The translations under genes and the position numbers were made by a program. This document shows positions 1 through 11,174 of a stretch of 64,000 nucleotides of DNA, piece by piece. Positions within the stretch are counted from its first letter, which is position 1. Every line of letters starts with the position of its first letter. The notes under the pieces were generated by a model. That model ran no database searches, was not told the origin of the DNA, and was given only the letters and a program-made list of their open reading frames with translations. This DNA comes from Psoroptes ovis (Eukaryota > Arthropoda > Arachnida > Sarcoptiformes > Psoroptidae): NCBI GenBank assembly GCA_002943765.1, contig PQWQ01000006.1, forward strand, positions 186,001-250,000, given 5' to 3'.

Positions 1-3000
1 AACGTGATTAATTGTAACAATTGTAACAAATAAATGAATAAATGAACAATTTTCAAAAAGATGCTTTGTAATATGTTTTGTACAAGGAAGATAATTCAAA
101 TAATTGTTTGAAAACCATTTTGAAAAAAATGAGTAGATTTGATAAAATTAATTGACAATTAATATCTTGGAGAAAAATATTTATCATTTTCGTGAAGCAC
201 GATCAATATTTAATAATAATCATAATAATAATGATGATTGTTTATGAATGGATCAAATTAAAGATTTTGAAAAAAATGATTCAAGATTGGATTTATCATT
301 TATTTGTTTTTATGAATTTGCCATTCATTCATTAGGAGATTTCACCCAGGAGAGACAATTTTTTCCAAACAAAATGCAGGGAAAACAAATGTTTCGGTTC
401 ATAATTTTGATTGAATGAATTAAAGATAATGATTACAATGATAATAAATGATAAATAATGATGATAATTTCATGTTTACATCTTCAATTTTTGAAAAGAA
501 ATTTTACAATTGAAATTTCTTCCTCTCAATTTCAAATCTTTTTAACAACAAACAGAGACAATAACCTGTCAAGGCATTGCCATGGAATAGAATTAGAGCA
601 ATGACTAATTGATATTATGATTGAATACACGAAAGTTAACCTTTTTTAAAAGGTCCAAATCGTTTCTGTTTTCTGTAATTCAAAGGTGCAAAATTCGAAG
701 AAAATATGAATTTTCTTAGAATTTGGCTACCGTTATAGCATTTTGAGCCAATTTTTGTTCAAAATAATTACTCAAAAATGAATTTCGCTAATTTTACAAA
801 GGAAAACACACACAGTAATTAAATCACAATTAACATGGTCAAAGTCAGTAAAAAAATTCATCATGAACAAAATGAAAACAATCCATTTAAGTCAAATTAA
901 TTGTTTGTTTCAAAATTAAGGAAAAAGTCTTATTTATGAAATACATAAAAGAAAAATGAATGATAATTATGACGAATTATGTTGATTAATATAAATAATT
1001 ATTATTAATTATTATCAATAATTTTTTTCAAAAATATCTTTTCAAAAATCAATTTATCATAATTGTAAATTGATTACTTGGAAACTTGATGATTATTATT
1101 ATTTTCTATGCGAAAAAATTCCCGATAATACGAATGAATCAAACAACAATCGATCGATTAAATTCAAGATTCAAGTCAAATGTCAATAATAATTAATCAA
1201 AAAGTTAAAAGAAACTTTGACTTCTGAAAAACAAAATTTGATCAAAATGAAAAATCACGAACAATCTAAATAAAGACCGGGTTTACCGTTTAGTTCAGCT
1301 TTGTTAATTTAAAAGTGATAATTTTCCAGAAACATTGAAAAAATGTCAATGATGAATTGGAAAAATTTTAATTGTTTTTGAATGGAAATTATCTTTTTGT
1401 TTTTTCGTTTCAATGCAAGTAGCCGATTTTCAAAAATTCAAAATCAATTTGTTTCTTTCGTTTTTTTGCTTATTTTGGTTTAATTTTAATACAAAAAACA
1501 AAACGAAAAGCAATTCAAAGCAAATCGAATCAAAAATTCAATCAAATGGACTACCTGAGGTGAATAAATTGAATACAAGCAACCACGAGTCAATCGACAA
1601 AAAAGTAATCAAAGATAATAATGAAATAAATAAAGCAACAAGGGCCCTGTAGATAATAATAAATTTTCATCATTCAAATTTAATTTTTGTCAAATTAATT
1701 TTCTGTGTATCTTTGTAATGTTATTCTAATGAATTTTGAAATTAAAAATTATCAAAAAAAATTGAAATTAATTGAAATTGATTCGTAGAATCATTTGTTT
1801 TACATCGATTCGTACGAACTTTTAAAATTTCAAATTTCGTTTGAATTTTTACATAAGTCACCAGCAAAAAACGAGAAAATAAAGAATTAAAATAATTCTG
1901 AATCGTAATTCAAACAATGATAATAATAATAATGGTCACGAGTAAAGTGAGTGAATGTGGATAATTTCAAAGAAAAAGATTCAAATATAATATTGAAATA
2001 AAGAAATATTTGAAAAATAATATTTTTCTTCGATAAAATGGCTCCAATTTCAGACGATTGGAAAATTATTTTTCAAAGTATTCATGCATTTATGTTCATT
2101 GAACAAATATAATTAGCATTCTTTCATTCCATAAAATTAAAATGGAGGAAAAATAAAGAAAAATTTCTACTTAAAATGGTTAAAAAGACGTGGAAGAATA
2201 CCTAAGGTCTAATTTCTTTCATTTGATGGTAGGTTATTTCATTTTTTTTGAGTTTTACACTGGTCATTTCGTGATGCCTCAGGTAATTTTTTTTATTTTG
2301 TTGCGCTTTGTTTTGTTTTGTTGCAGAACAGAAGATGAAGATGATGATGATGATGATGATCACAGACAACAACAGGTTAATGTTCATTGTTTTTTTACTT
2401 GGTTCTTTGTTATTGTTCAATTTACATGATTTTTTTTTGTCTCTTTTGGTCGTAGTTTTTTATATAGACAACGATAGACATTGATGAATTGATGACCACT
2501 GAGTTTGATGATAATGAATAAACATATATTTGTCTGTGCGTATTCACAATGTTAACGATTCACAACAGGTTAATCAACCCGATCATTATTCACAAATGAA
2601 AAATTGATCTGAAACCAAAAAAATATTTGAATAAGTAAAAATGGATAAATGAATTTGAAAATTCTAAAATAATTTTTAAAATATCATTTCACTCAAAAAA
2701 ATGATGATAATCAACGGAAATTTTGACGATTAACATTGCAATGATGATCGTTCCAGGATGCAACCAAACTCGATGGAAATGGATAAAAAACAATCAATCG
2801 AGGTGGTTGATGTCAACTGATGTTTGATTAACATTACAAAATAAATTTTTTTCTATTAAAATACAAGAATATGACGCCGGCAATTTTGGGCTATCGCCCA
2901 GCTTTCGTGTATTGATTAAATTTTCTGTCCGAGCAAATTCAATGTAAATGGCAATTTTGGTCCATTGAAATATTCTTCTTCAAAGTCAATGAACATATTA

Positions 3001-3459
3001 TGGTTCAAATATATCGAAACAAAAACCGTTTGAATCAATTGATTTCAATCTTTTATTTTATTTTATTTCTAACTAATTTTAATTGGTCATAAATTTACAA
3101 AATGACAAATAATTTTTTCTGATTATTTTTGAATGAGAGAAAGAAAAAGTCATTTTTTTCAAATAAAAAAACATTAGAAATGTCTTAATTAATGTTATTA
3201 AACAAAAATCATATCTCAAACTCCAATCAATTCTATTGCTTGTCTTCTTTTTTTTCTGGTGAAATCGATGCCTGAAAGGCATTTTAGACCGAAAAAATAT
3301 TACACAAGTAGTGATCGATACAGATATAAACACTAATCAAATAGTAGAAAGCGACAATGTTTTTCTTCTGCTTAAAATTATGAGATAATATAGCCAAATT
3401 GGCGACTTTTGGCTTTTGACAACAATTATTATTATCAACTCAGACAAAATAAAGTTGTC

Positions 3460-3483
3460 AAAAAAAAAAAAAAAAAAAAAAAA
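3460..3483. repeat. Poly(A) homopolymer, 24 nt
   Basis: There are 24 uninterrupted A residues in intergenic DNA. No retroelement body or target-site duplication is visible upstream, so I treat it as a simple homopolymer rather than a retrocopy tail. Confidence 0.9.
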
Positions 3484-4342
3484 TTCAAATTTAGAAAAGT
3501 TTAAATTCAAAAACATAAACAAAAATATTACCACTCTATTTAAAATTGATGATAAACATTTCTCAAGAAAATTTCTTTAAAATTTCAAAGAAGATCATAT
3601 AAAAATCTTAGAATCAATACAATTTATCTATACGATTCTATCATGAATATGAAAACTCTTGCTTTGACAAAACATTAAAAAACTAATAATTTTTGTGAGG
3701 TCAAAAATCAAAAAGATGAAAGATATTTTCTTGATATTTCTTTACGATTTATGATAAGACAAAAACATTGAATTGATTCATTGATTCACAAAATAATTGC
3801 ATGCAAATGTAGCGTCTAATTATTATTTGAATATTTGCATTATTCGTATTTGTAAATATGATAATGTCAAAAAACAAAATGAAATATCAAATATGAAACA
3901 ATCAAAACAATTTTTTGGCTTCAAATCTTTGAATTTTCAATCATTTATCACAAACAGTCAACAATTAGTGAAAAAAAATATTAATCAGTAATAATTATTT
4001 CAATCATCATCATCATTAATAATTATTGATTATTGACAGTTATTATGACATTTATATTTGCAGAATGCAGAATGTTGAATGGTAGAATTATTATCAACAA
4101 TTTTCATACAAAAATGGTACAAAATCAAAACACATCATAAATCATTGTTAAAACATGGAACTGATAATTTTCTTTGTATTGTTTGTCATTCTGTCATCTA
4201 TTCATTTCAATTTCAATTCAAGAACGAAAAATGAAAACAATTATGGTAAACAACAACAAAATTGAAAGAAAAAACAAATAAACACATAACTGATTTGGAT
4301 ACTTATTAGCAATTGGATAATCATATGTGTTGTGTATTGGTT

Positions 4343-4364
4343 TGTGTGTGTGTGTGTGTGTGTG
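4343..4364. repeat. (TG)11 microsatellite
   Basis: This is a perfect TG dinucleotide run of 22 nt in intergenic DNA. Similar runs recur at 30595-30612, 43289-43304 and 53177-53196. Confidence 0.95.
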
Positions 4365-5108
4365 GTCTCAAGATAAACACATGAAAAATTGCCAAATAAA
4401 CAAACAAACAAATAAATACATGAAGAACACAATGAATAATTCAAGTTACGAAATCATTGTAAATACATAGATGAATTGACATAAACGCATAAACAAATCA
4501 ATAATCCTTTTGTTTTGTAATCATCTCTAAATCACTAAAATAAATAAATGAAACAAAATCACAAATCGTTTGATTTTTTGAAATGAACAAAATCAATAGT
4601 CATCATTCAATGACGCCACTATACCATCTATCGACTTTGAAGCTAATCATTCATGTTTAGGACAAAAAAATATGATTTAATTCCGATTTTTTCAATTATA
4701 AACAAATTTATTTAATTAAACTAAATTAAACAATGCAAATGAATAATAACTACAAAAGAATTTCTTTATAAAAAATGATAATAACATTGATTAAATTTGA
4801 AAAAAATTAGCTAAGATTCTTCGAGGTTTTTTCATTATTATTGAGCTGTTCAAAGAAAAATTAAGAAAAATAAAATAATCATTCATATTATATCACAATT
4901 TTGCTGATTATTTTTTCCTTATTTTCTTCAATTTCAATTATTTTTATTTGTTCATACTAAATTTACTAAAATTCGAATACGCCATCAATTCATTTATTCA
5001 TCATCACCTTCTAATATAACTAATGGACGGATTTCAATTGATTTATTGTATCGGTGATTAAGATTTCAAGCCATTTTACTTCTCTTCTTCAAAGAAAAAT
5101 AATTGTAT

Positions 5109-5885
5109 TCACGATGATGATTGTAATAATTTTTGAATGAAACGTTGGCCAAAAAATGATTCCAAATCAAATGGTACAAAATTCTCTGCAAAGATTAAAT
5201 TGAAATTTTTATAATCATAAATTTTCAATTAATACAACGATTAAAACTTACTTGGAATCGTCGATGATGTTGATGCGCTATTGATGTGTTTAATTTTCAC
5301 AATTTTCATATCATTATTATTGGAATCAATCATTTTATTATTAATAATATCACTTGAATTATTTTGTTTATTATTATTGCTATTATTTTGATTAGTATTA
5401 TGATTATTTAAATATTCCAGTTCATGTTGAATACGACGCCAACCTTAATCAGAAATCAGATAATTTTCAAAATTAATTTCAAGACACAAATATATTGAAA
5501 AATACGTACTACTATTGATGTAGCGTATCATATCCTCGTGTTGAGCTGAAATTTCTTCATTTTGTTGATCTTGATGTGTGGCTCGATATAAACGATTATG
5601 TTGCAAACATTGATTAAATTTCAATGTTGGCTTGCTGTGGACAGAACAAAAAATATAATTAAATTGATAGTCATAATGAGAATCAATTCTACTAACCAAA
5701 TTTCATTCAATTCAACAGAATTTGATCGATTAACATTGATTGGAGCATCAAATTTCTCCAAAGCTGGTGCTAATAGAATTAAGATTATTAATTAAAATAT
5801 TGATTTTAAATTAACGAGTAAACATACCACGACGAACTTGAGTTAATAATTTATTACTTCGATGTTCTTTGGCAACAGCATACAT
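5109..5885 (-). CDS. MCRIP2: MCRIP2-like protein (MAPK-regulated corepressor-interacting protein family), 5 exons
   Basis: Exons (minus strand, 5' to 3'): 5885-5828, 5769-5697, 5634-5510, 5443-5252 and 5185-5109. All four introns are GT-AG and 58-66 nt long, and the phases join to 525 nt, giving 174 aa. Three family signatures are visible. The N-terminus starts MYAVAKEHRSNKLLTQVRR, like the MYTITKGPSKLVAQRR start of vertebrate MCRIP2. The core box AQHEDMIRYINSSWRRIQHE matches the AHEENVRF...W box. The C-terminus contains NFVPFDLESFF, matching NFVPIDLDEWW. Human MCRIP2 is 160 aa. An Asn-rich insert follows the core box. Known family members are small nuclear or stress-granule proteins linked to ERK signalling and CtBP corepression; function here is by homology only. 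The start is the first ATG of the exon. A TTTAG just upstream could end a 5'UTR intron. Confidence 0.82.
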
Positions 5886-6564
5886 ATCGATCGTAAAATG
5901 CCTAAATAATGTTTAAATGATTGTTTTGCAGGATATATTGGTGATGATGATGAAGTATTTCTTTGATTTATTTGTGTGTCGCCAAAGATAGAATCAATCG
6001 ATCAGCCAAGAAATAAACAAATGTACAAATTTTGTATTTTTCAAAGAAAAACAAATAAAAACATGTGGATTGTGCGTTTAACAATAACGATGGTTTATTT
6101 AAATTCAAAATCAGTCATACACACATTTTTTATATTATCGTTAAAATGTTAAATTTGAAATTGTAGAAAATACGAGAATGTTACAGTGAATGGTAAAAAA
6201 ATTAGTAGTAGCACCATATATCTTCATGATTATTCAAAAAGTCAACATCATTATTTTTTTCTCCAACGAAAACATTTTCAATTATATGCATGTTCGTTCA
6301 AATATATATAAAGTAAATCGTCCTTCTACATGCACTTTTGTGACTTTCAACATATACAACATTCGTATTAAAGAAAAAAATCCAATGACGATATTTAAAA
6401 TGTTAAATGTTGAATATGATAGTAATTACAGTAATGATAATATTATGACTATGATACAATGTACGAAGATAAATGAGGATCTCCTCATTGCAATTTTTTT
6501 CAAATTGATATCATTGATATCACAATCATAATTTTCAAATTGATTTCGAAATATACACAATCAA
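5886..6564. other. Intergenic region between MCRIP2-like gene and mariner ORF
   Basis: This AT-rich gap holds one open frame at 6190-6531 (+, 113 codons, rich in Ile/Asn/Met). It has no recognisable domain, signal peptide or splice context. I saw no terminal inverted repeat for the adjacent mariner-type ORF here. Confidence 0.5.
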
Positions 6565-7626
6565 TTAATCAATATAGCTCCCATCAGAATCGATAACTGC
6601 TTGCCAGCGTTCAGGTAGCTTTGTCACCCCCTTATATAAGCCTTTTTGGAAACCATCTAAAATCAATAGGTCAATGGCGTCTTTTAATTCATTTAAATTT
6701 TGATAACGACGCCCGGAAATCTCTTCTTTTAAAGAATCAAAACAATCATAGTTACATGGATGGAGGTCAGGACTATAAGCAGGATGACTCCATATATCAA
6801 AGTTGTTGTCCATTAAAAATTTAGTGACAATTGGAGCATAGTGAGAACTAGCATTATCATGAAGAATGACTGGTCCTATGAATCCTTTTCCAATCATCCA
6901 ATTCGGAACATAAGTTTCAAGAAATGTTTTATAGATTTCAGCAGTCACTGTTTGATTTTCCTCACAAAGGTGCCAAAAAGCAATGCCATTAATATCCATT
7001 GCCATAATTAACATACTCTTTCTCTCATCTGGATCTTGTTGCAGAACTTCTGATTTTTCTTGTCCGTTCACACGGCGATATTTACGTCGATCCCCTCTAG
7101 TGGTCTGATATAATGGGATCCAACTTTCTTGGATAGCAAGAGTGCGTTCCAACAGTCTTGGATGACGTCTTAAACGAATTAAATTATCATAACATCGATC
7201 TTTTCTGGCAGTGAGTTGATCTTTAGTCAGAACATGTGGCACTAATTTTCCCATCCTCTTGGTCATTCCCAGATCACGCGTCAAAATCTCCCAAACTGTA
7301 GTCTTGGGAGCTTCGATTTTGAGGGCGAGCTCACGAACACTCCAAGATTTGGTTTCATCAAGACATTCTTTGATTCGTTCAATTCTTTGCTCTCTTTCTT
7401 TACTAAAAGAATGAGTTGATCCTCGAGTGTCGTTGAGGTCTGTTCTCCCTTTATTGATTTCTGTGATCCATCGTTCCACTGTCTTCTTTGAATATGCTTG
7501 TCCCTTTAAACTATGAGATAATTTTTTGTGGATCTCAGACGCAGTATGTCCTAAAATTTTCATTATTTTGATGAAACCACGTTGTTCTTCATCAGTTACT
7601 GAAAGAATGAGTGCTTTCATGTCCAT
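6565..7626 (-). CDS. Mariner-family transposase, intact ORF but catalytic triad degenerate (possible domesticated copy)
   Basis: An uninterrupted 353-aa frame. Residues ~1-125 carry the bipartite helix-turn-helix DNA-binding region of mariner transposases (paired-like, with SKKTVERWITEINKG). The linker has LVPHVLT, the counterpart of the mariner WVPHEL motif. The catalytic RNase H-like domain keeps ILHDNASSH (Asp257) and HPAYSPDL. Mariner enzymes need three aspartates (DD34D). Here the first, normally in TGDEKW, aligns with IQESW, so it is Gln166. The third, 34 residues after Asp257, is Asn292 (CNYDCF instead of the usual SDY). Two of three catalytic residues are therefore gone, yet there is no stop or frameshift. 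I found no flanking terminal inverted repeats. An upstream GT-AG pair (7700-7634) would make a 67-nt 5'UTR intron, like host genes. Length is close to other mariner transposases (about 345 aa). Confidence 0.85.
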   Translation of the reverse strand: MDMKALILSVTDEEQRGFIKIMKILGHTASEIHKKLSHSLKGQAYSKKTVERWITEINKGRTDLNDTRGSTHSFSKEREQRIERIKECLDETKSWSVRELALKIEAPKTTVWEILTRDLGMTKRMGKLVPHVLTKDQLTARKDRCYDNLIRLRRHPRLLERTLAIQESWIPLYQTTRGDRRKYRRVNGQEKSEVLQQDPDERKSMLIMAMDINGIAFWHLCEENQTVTAEIYKTFLETYVPNWMIGKGFIGPVILHDNASSHYAPIVTKFLMDNNFDIWSHPAYSPDLHPCNYDCFDSLKEEISGRRYQNLNELKDAIDLLILDGFQKGLYKGVTKLPERWQAVIDSDGSYID

Positions 7627-7633
7627 TATTGAT

Positions 7634-7700
7634 CTAAAAATTGTTTGATAAAGCAGAAATTATGCTTATATTCATAAACTTGGCATCATACAGCAATTAC
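7634..7700 (-). other. Putative 5'UTR intron of the mariner-type gene
   Basis: On the minus strand a GTAATT donor (7700) and a pyrimidine-rich TTTTTAG acceptor (ending 7634) lie seven bases upstream of the transposase ATG. The 67-nt spacing equals the typical intron length of neighbouring genes. Autonomous mariner elements normally lack introns. This is inferred from sequence only and needs RNA support. Confidence 0.35.
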
Positions 7701-8024
7701 CTAATGATTTTCTTTATTCAGCAATCTTGCACACTTTGAATAATTTTTATGATCATACATTTGTATTTATCAGGGATGGATAATTCCTTTAACGAAGATA
7801 TCATGAAAATAATCTCACAGATCAAAGTTCATGGGAAAAACACAGCGGGCACTTTGTAAACAATTTATTTTTTTCATTTTGAAAATTATGGATGGCATTA
7901 GTTTCGAGATGTGTATTGAAAACACATGAGTCTTCACATTTATTAATATAAGATTTTGTTTTAAAATTGCGCCAAAATCTAATAATTTTTCATTAATAAT
8001 ATCAAGAATTTTGATCAAGAAAAA
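7701..8024. promoter_or_regulatory. Divergent upstream region between mariner-type gene and POLD2
   Basis: About 320 bp separate two head-to-head genes. A GC-richer patch near 7825-7858 stands out in otherwise AT-rich DNA and is the likeliest promoter element. I see no clear TATA box. An antisense 80-codon frame (7815-8057) overlaps the POLD2 start and looks like chance. Confidence 0.35.
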
Positions 8025-9401
8025 ATGACTGGAAATATAATCAACATCGATGAACATAATGTTGAATATAAGAATGATAAATTCTTAATTAAGAACTATG
8101 ATTTCAACATACAATATTATCCATATTATCGTAAACGTTTAGAACAAATGAAACAATCATTAATCTCGGCAGCCAAACAACGATGGCCATATATCGGTAT
8201 TTATACGATAAATGATTTAGCTGATTCAAAAAATAGCGCAGATACATATTCTCAAAACAGTAATGATGATTTACTAATGAATGATGATAACGAAGAGAAA
8301 AAAAATAGTCCATTATACGGTAAAGATATTATTGTTTATGGACTATTATTGAAACGTATGTTAATGCAGCCAAACATATTGAAAGAATTGGATGATGAGC
8401 GTAAATTAGTGGAGCCACAATCAGCAAATTCTAATGTACAAAAAAAATTTACCTCCAGTAATGATCAATTATTTTTACAAGATGGTGATGAATCTATCGA
8501 ATTGAAAGGTGATGAGTTAACAATCGATGAATTCTGTACTGGTATATGTATGGCAACTAAAGGACATCTTAATCCAAACGGTTCAGGCTTCATTGTTGAA
8601 GATTATTGTTTCGCATTAATAAATAATTCCATTGTTGAACGTCCATTAATTCCTGACGATTTATACATATTAATGATTTCTGGACTGAATTATGTCGGCC
8701 GTGATTCTGACAAAAAATATTCGCAATCATTAAATTTAATATTCGATTTGATTGCTGGTCAAAGTGAATCAAACAAAAAAATTGCAAGCCTCATAATCGC
8801 AGGCAATAGTATTTCATCATCAAATGAGAGTGCGAATGAATCGATGAAAATATTGGATAATTTTTTAGCAAACATTGGCCAATATATGTTCGTTGATATA
8901 ATGCCTGGTAATCAAGATTTAACGACAGGCCTATATCCTCAGCAGCCATTACATCCATGTTTATTTCCTAAAGCATATCATTTAACATCTATACGTTCCA
9001 CAACCAATCCACATCGAGCAAAATATTTTGGTGTCGATTTTCTTGGAACTTCAGGCGAAAATTTACATTCAATTCGTCAATGCACAAAATGGAATGAACC
9101 GATTGAAATAATGCGTAATATTTTATTATGGGGACATATAGCCCCTTCATGTCCAGATCTATTACATTCATATCCATTCGCTGATCATGATCCATTGGTG
9201 ATCGATGAATATCCAGATGTATTTTTTGCTGGTAATCAGTCTGAATTCGGTTTTGCAACATTTAATGTTCCTAATTTTGATTCAAACAAAACCAATGAGA
9301 AAACGATTCGTTTAATATCAATACCTTCATTTAAAGAAAAACAAATGGGTGTTTTGATAAACATTCGCACATTGGAATGTGAAATGTTAGCATTTAATTA
9401 A
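8025..9401 (+). CDS. POLD2: DNA polymerase delta subunit 2 (p50, regulatory subunit)
   Basis: A single-exon 458-aa protein (human POLD2 is 469 aa). It bridges the catalytic subunit and the other accessory subunits of replicative polymerase delta in the nucleus. The N-terminus has the family block YYPYYRKRLEQM followed by AAKQRWPYIGIYTINDL. A middle block, GDELTIDEFCTGICMATKGH, belongs to the OB-fold region. The inactivated calcineurin-like phosphoesterase domain contains MPGNQDLTTGLYPQQPLHPC (residues ~298-317), VDFLGTSGENL and APSCPDLLHSYPFADHDP. The C-terminus has the diagnostic IDEYPDVFFAGNQSEFGF (human HVYFCGNTPSFGS). The frame is open throughout, with no need for introns. A poly(A) signal lies 23 nt after the stop, and the gene converges on the thiolase gene only 45 nt away. 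Confidence 0.95.
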   Translation: MTGNIINIDEHNVEYKNDKFLIKNYDFNIQYYPYYRKRLEQMKQSLISAAKQRWPYIGIYTINDLADSKNSADTYSQNSNDDLLMNDDNEEKKNSPLYGKDIIVYGLLLKRMLMQPNILKELDDERKLVEPQSANSNVQKKFTSSNDQLFLQDGDESIELKGDELTIDEFCTGICMATKGHLNPNGSGFIVEDYCFALINNSIVERPLIPDDLYILMISGLNYVGRDSDKKYSQSLNLIFDLIAGQSESNKKIASLIIAGNSISSSNESANESMKILDNFLANIGQYMFVDIMPGNQDLTTGLYPQQPLHPCLFPKAYHLTSIRSTTNPHRAKYFGVDFLGTSGENLHSIRQCTKWNEPIEIMRNILLWGHIAPSCPDLLHSYPFADHDPLVIDEYPDVFFAGNQSEFGFATFNVPNFDSNKTNEKTIRLISIPSFKEKQMGVLINIRTLECEMLAFN

Positions 9402-9423
9402 TTTTTTATAAAAAAATGAATTC

Positions 9424-9429
9424 AATAAA
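9424..9429 (+). terminator. AATAAA polyadenylation signal of POLD2
   Basis: AATAAA lies 23 nt after the POLD2 stop and before the 3' end of the opposing thiolase gene, so the two transcripts probably overlap at their 3' ends. Confidence 0.55.
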
Positions 9430-9446
9430 AAAACCTCATTAAATTT

Positions 9447-10838
9447 TCACAATTTCTGAACAAGTATTGCTGATGCACCTCCGCCACCATTGCAAATGGC
9501 AGCCATACCATATTGGCCTGATTTCAGATGTAAAGCTAATTTATTGACTATTCTTGAGCCAGACATGCCTAAAGGATGTCCAATACTAACAGCACCACCA
9601 TGAATATTGACCAAATTTGGATCTAATTTGAGCAATTTAATATTTGCCAACACTACAACACTGAATGCTTCATTGATTTCCCACATAGATATATCTTCAG
9701 CTTTTATTCCTGAACGTTGCAAAACTTTTTGTACGGCACTAACAGGTGCAATTGGAAAATCAACTGGATCTACAGCACTATCAGCAAATGCAACGATTCT
9801 TGCCAACGGTTTCAAGTTGTGTTGTTTCACTGCTTTCCCAGAAGCTAAAACAGCAGCTGATCCGCCATCATTCACTGTTTTGGATTGATTTGAAAAAATC
9901 ATTAGAAACTTATTACAATATAAATTTAAGAATTACAACTCACATGTACTAGCATTTCCAGCAGTTACTGTGCCATTTTCTTTCTGAAAAACGGTTGATA
10001 ATTTAGCAAATTTATCGAAATCAACACGATGATATTCTTCATCATCAGTCATTTGTGATGCTGGTTGTTTTTTGGTTGCAGGTATTTCGACTGGTGTTAT
10101 CTCAGTTGATGAAATAATTTTAGCAAATTCAGCAGCTTTCCGATAACTCTTCATAGCATAATCATCCTGTTCTTGCCGAGTGATTTGTAGTTTTTTTGCT
10201 GTAGTTTCAGCACATACACCCATATGAAATTTATTATAAACATCGGTCAATCCATCATGTACAATACCATCGATTAATTTGGTGCCACCATATGGTATTT
10301 CACCACGTGGTAAATAAAATGGTACATTAGACATGCTTTCGATTCCACCGGCCACAGCAATATTTATATGTCCACAATGTATTGCTTGTGCCAAAATCAT
10401 GTATGTTTTCATGCCAGATGCACAAACTTTATTAACCGTTGTTGTAGGCGTTGTGATTGGTAAATTAGCACCAAGACTACATTGTCTAGCTGGATCTTGT
10501 CCGACCATTGCTTGCATTACATTTCCAATTTGAACTTCTTCAAATACTGTATTGAATTGATTGAAATAATTAGTTCAGTCATAAAATGATGATCAGCGTG
10601 ACTTACATTCATTTTTGAGTGTAGATTTTTCTACAGCAGCTTTTATGGCGATTGAACCAAGTTGTGGCGCAGTGAATTTCGCTAATTTACTACGAAACGA
10701 ACCGATTGGAGTTCGTGCAACCGAAACAATATATGCTTGATGATCATCATCATGATTATTTGACATTGTTGTCATTGTTTTCCATTTTGGTGATTTTAAT
10801 TTTGAGAAAAATTGAAAATTTTTTCTTATGTTGATCAT
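9447..10838 (-). CDS. ACAT1: Acetyl-CoA acetyltransferase (mitochondrial acetoacetyl-CoA thiolase)
   Basis: Exons (minus): 10838-10607, 10546-9944 and 9874-9447, with introns of 60 and 69 nt and clean GT-AG borders. They total 1263 nt, giving 420 aa (human ACAT1 is 427). Thiolase condenses or cleaves acetoacetyl-CoA in ketone-body and isoleucine metabolism. Evidence: AYIVSVARTPIGSFRSKLA near the N-terminus; nucleophile Cys in NKVCASGMKTY; CAETTAKKLQITRQEQDDYA; NEAF; catalytic His in GGAVSIGHPLGMSGSR; and the second catalytic Cys in AICNGGGGAS. The first ~25 residues (MINIRKNFQFFSKLKSPKWK) are basic and lack acids, as in a mitochondrial targeting peptide, which favours this start over the internal Met residues. 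It is convergent with POLD2. Confidence 0.94.
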
Positions 10839-11174
10839 GTTTTAAAGTTTTATTTTAATTAAATAAAAAACTTAAGCAACCTTGACTGTAAATAAAGATA
10901 TAATTAAATCATCAAAATGATCGATTTTCAATCAAGTGAACAGAAAAAATCAGGTTTATGATAAAAAATAAATTGAATGCTATTCATAAATAAAATATTT
11001 TGAAAAAAAAAAAAATAAAATTCAATTTAAAAACACATCGTAAAAATCATGATTTTTATTTGAAAGAAAGAAAAATGACAGCATAAAAACAGCTTCACAT
11101 TACAATTTTATCTTATATGTTAGGGTGGGATTTTCTTAATTTTTATTGATTATATAATTGATAATTGCCACTAA
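10839..11174. other. Intergenic, thiolase promoter side and transporter 3' flank
   Basis: This AT-rich spacer separates two minus-strand genes and includes a run of about 13 A residues near 11004. The thiolase promoter should lie here, but no TATA box or other motif is evident. Confidence 0.5.

Larger units (their letters stand above)
1..5108. other. AT-rich intergenic DNA, no defensible gene
   Basis: This stretch is AT-rich, full of short homopolymers and GAT/ATT runs, and downstream of the MCRIP2-like gene. Several short open frames exist. One at 1413-1652 (+) would give 79 residues ending in a Lys/Asn/Glu-rich tail. A pair of splice-like islands lies at 2327-2375 and 2467-2520 (+), and a frame open on both strands lies near 2806-2977. 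None matches a family I know, and none has a convincing start, splice chain and stop together, so I leave the region unannotated. See the finding on 2327-2520. Confidence 0.55.

Noticed and set aside
1413..1652. 79-codon frame with Lys/Asn/Glu-rich tail
   Set aside because: Only the second half looks coding; no acceptable upstream splice site or promoter, no family match.
2806..2977. 56-codon minus-strand frame around a GC-richer patch, also open on plus
   Set aside because: Open on both strands, no start or splice partners; consistent with chance absence of stops in a GC-richer patch.
6190..6531. 113-codon plus-strand open frame beside the transposase
   Set aside because: Ile/Asn/Met-rich composition typical of AT-rich DNA, no domain, no splice context.
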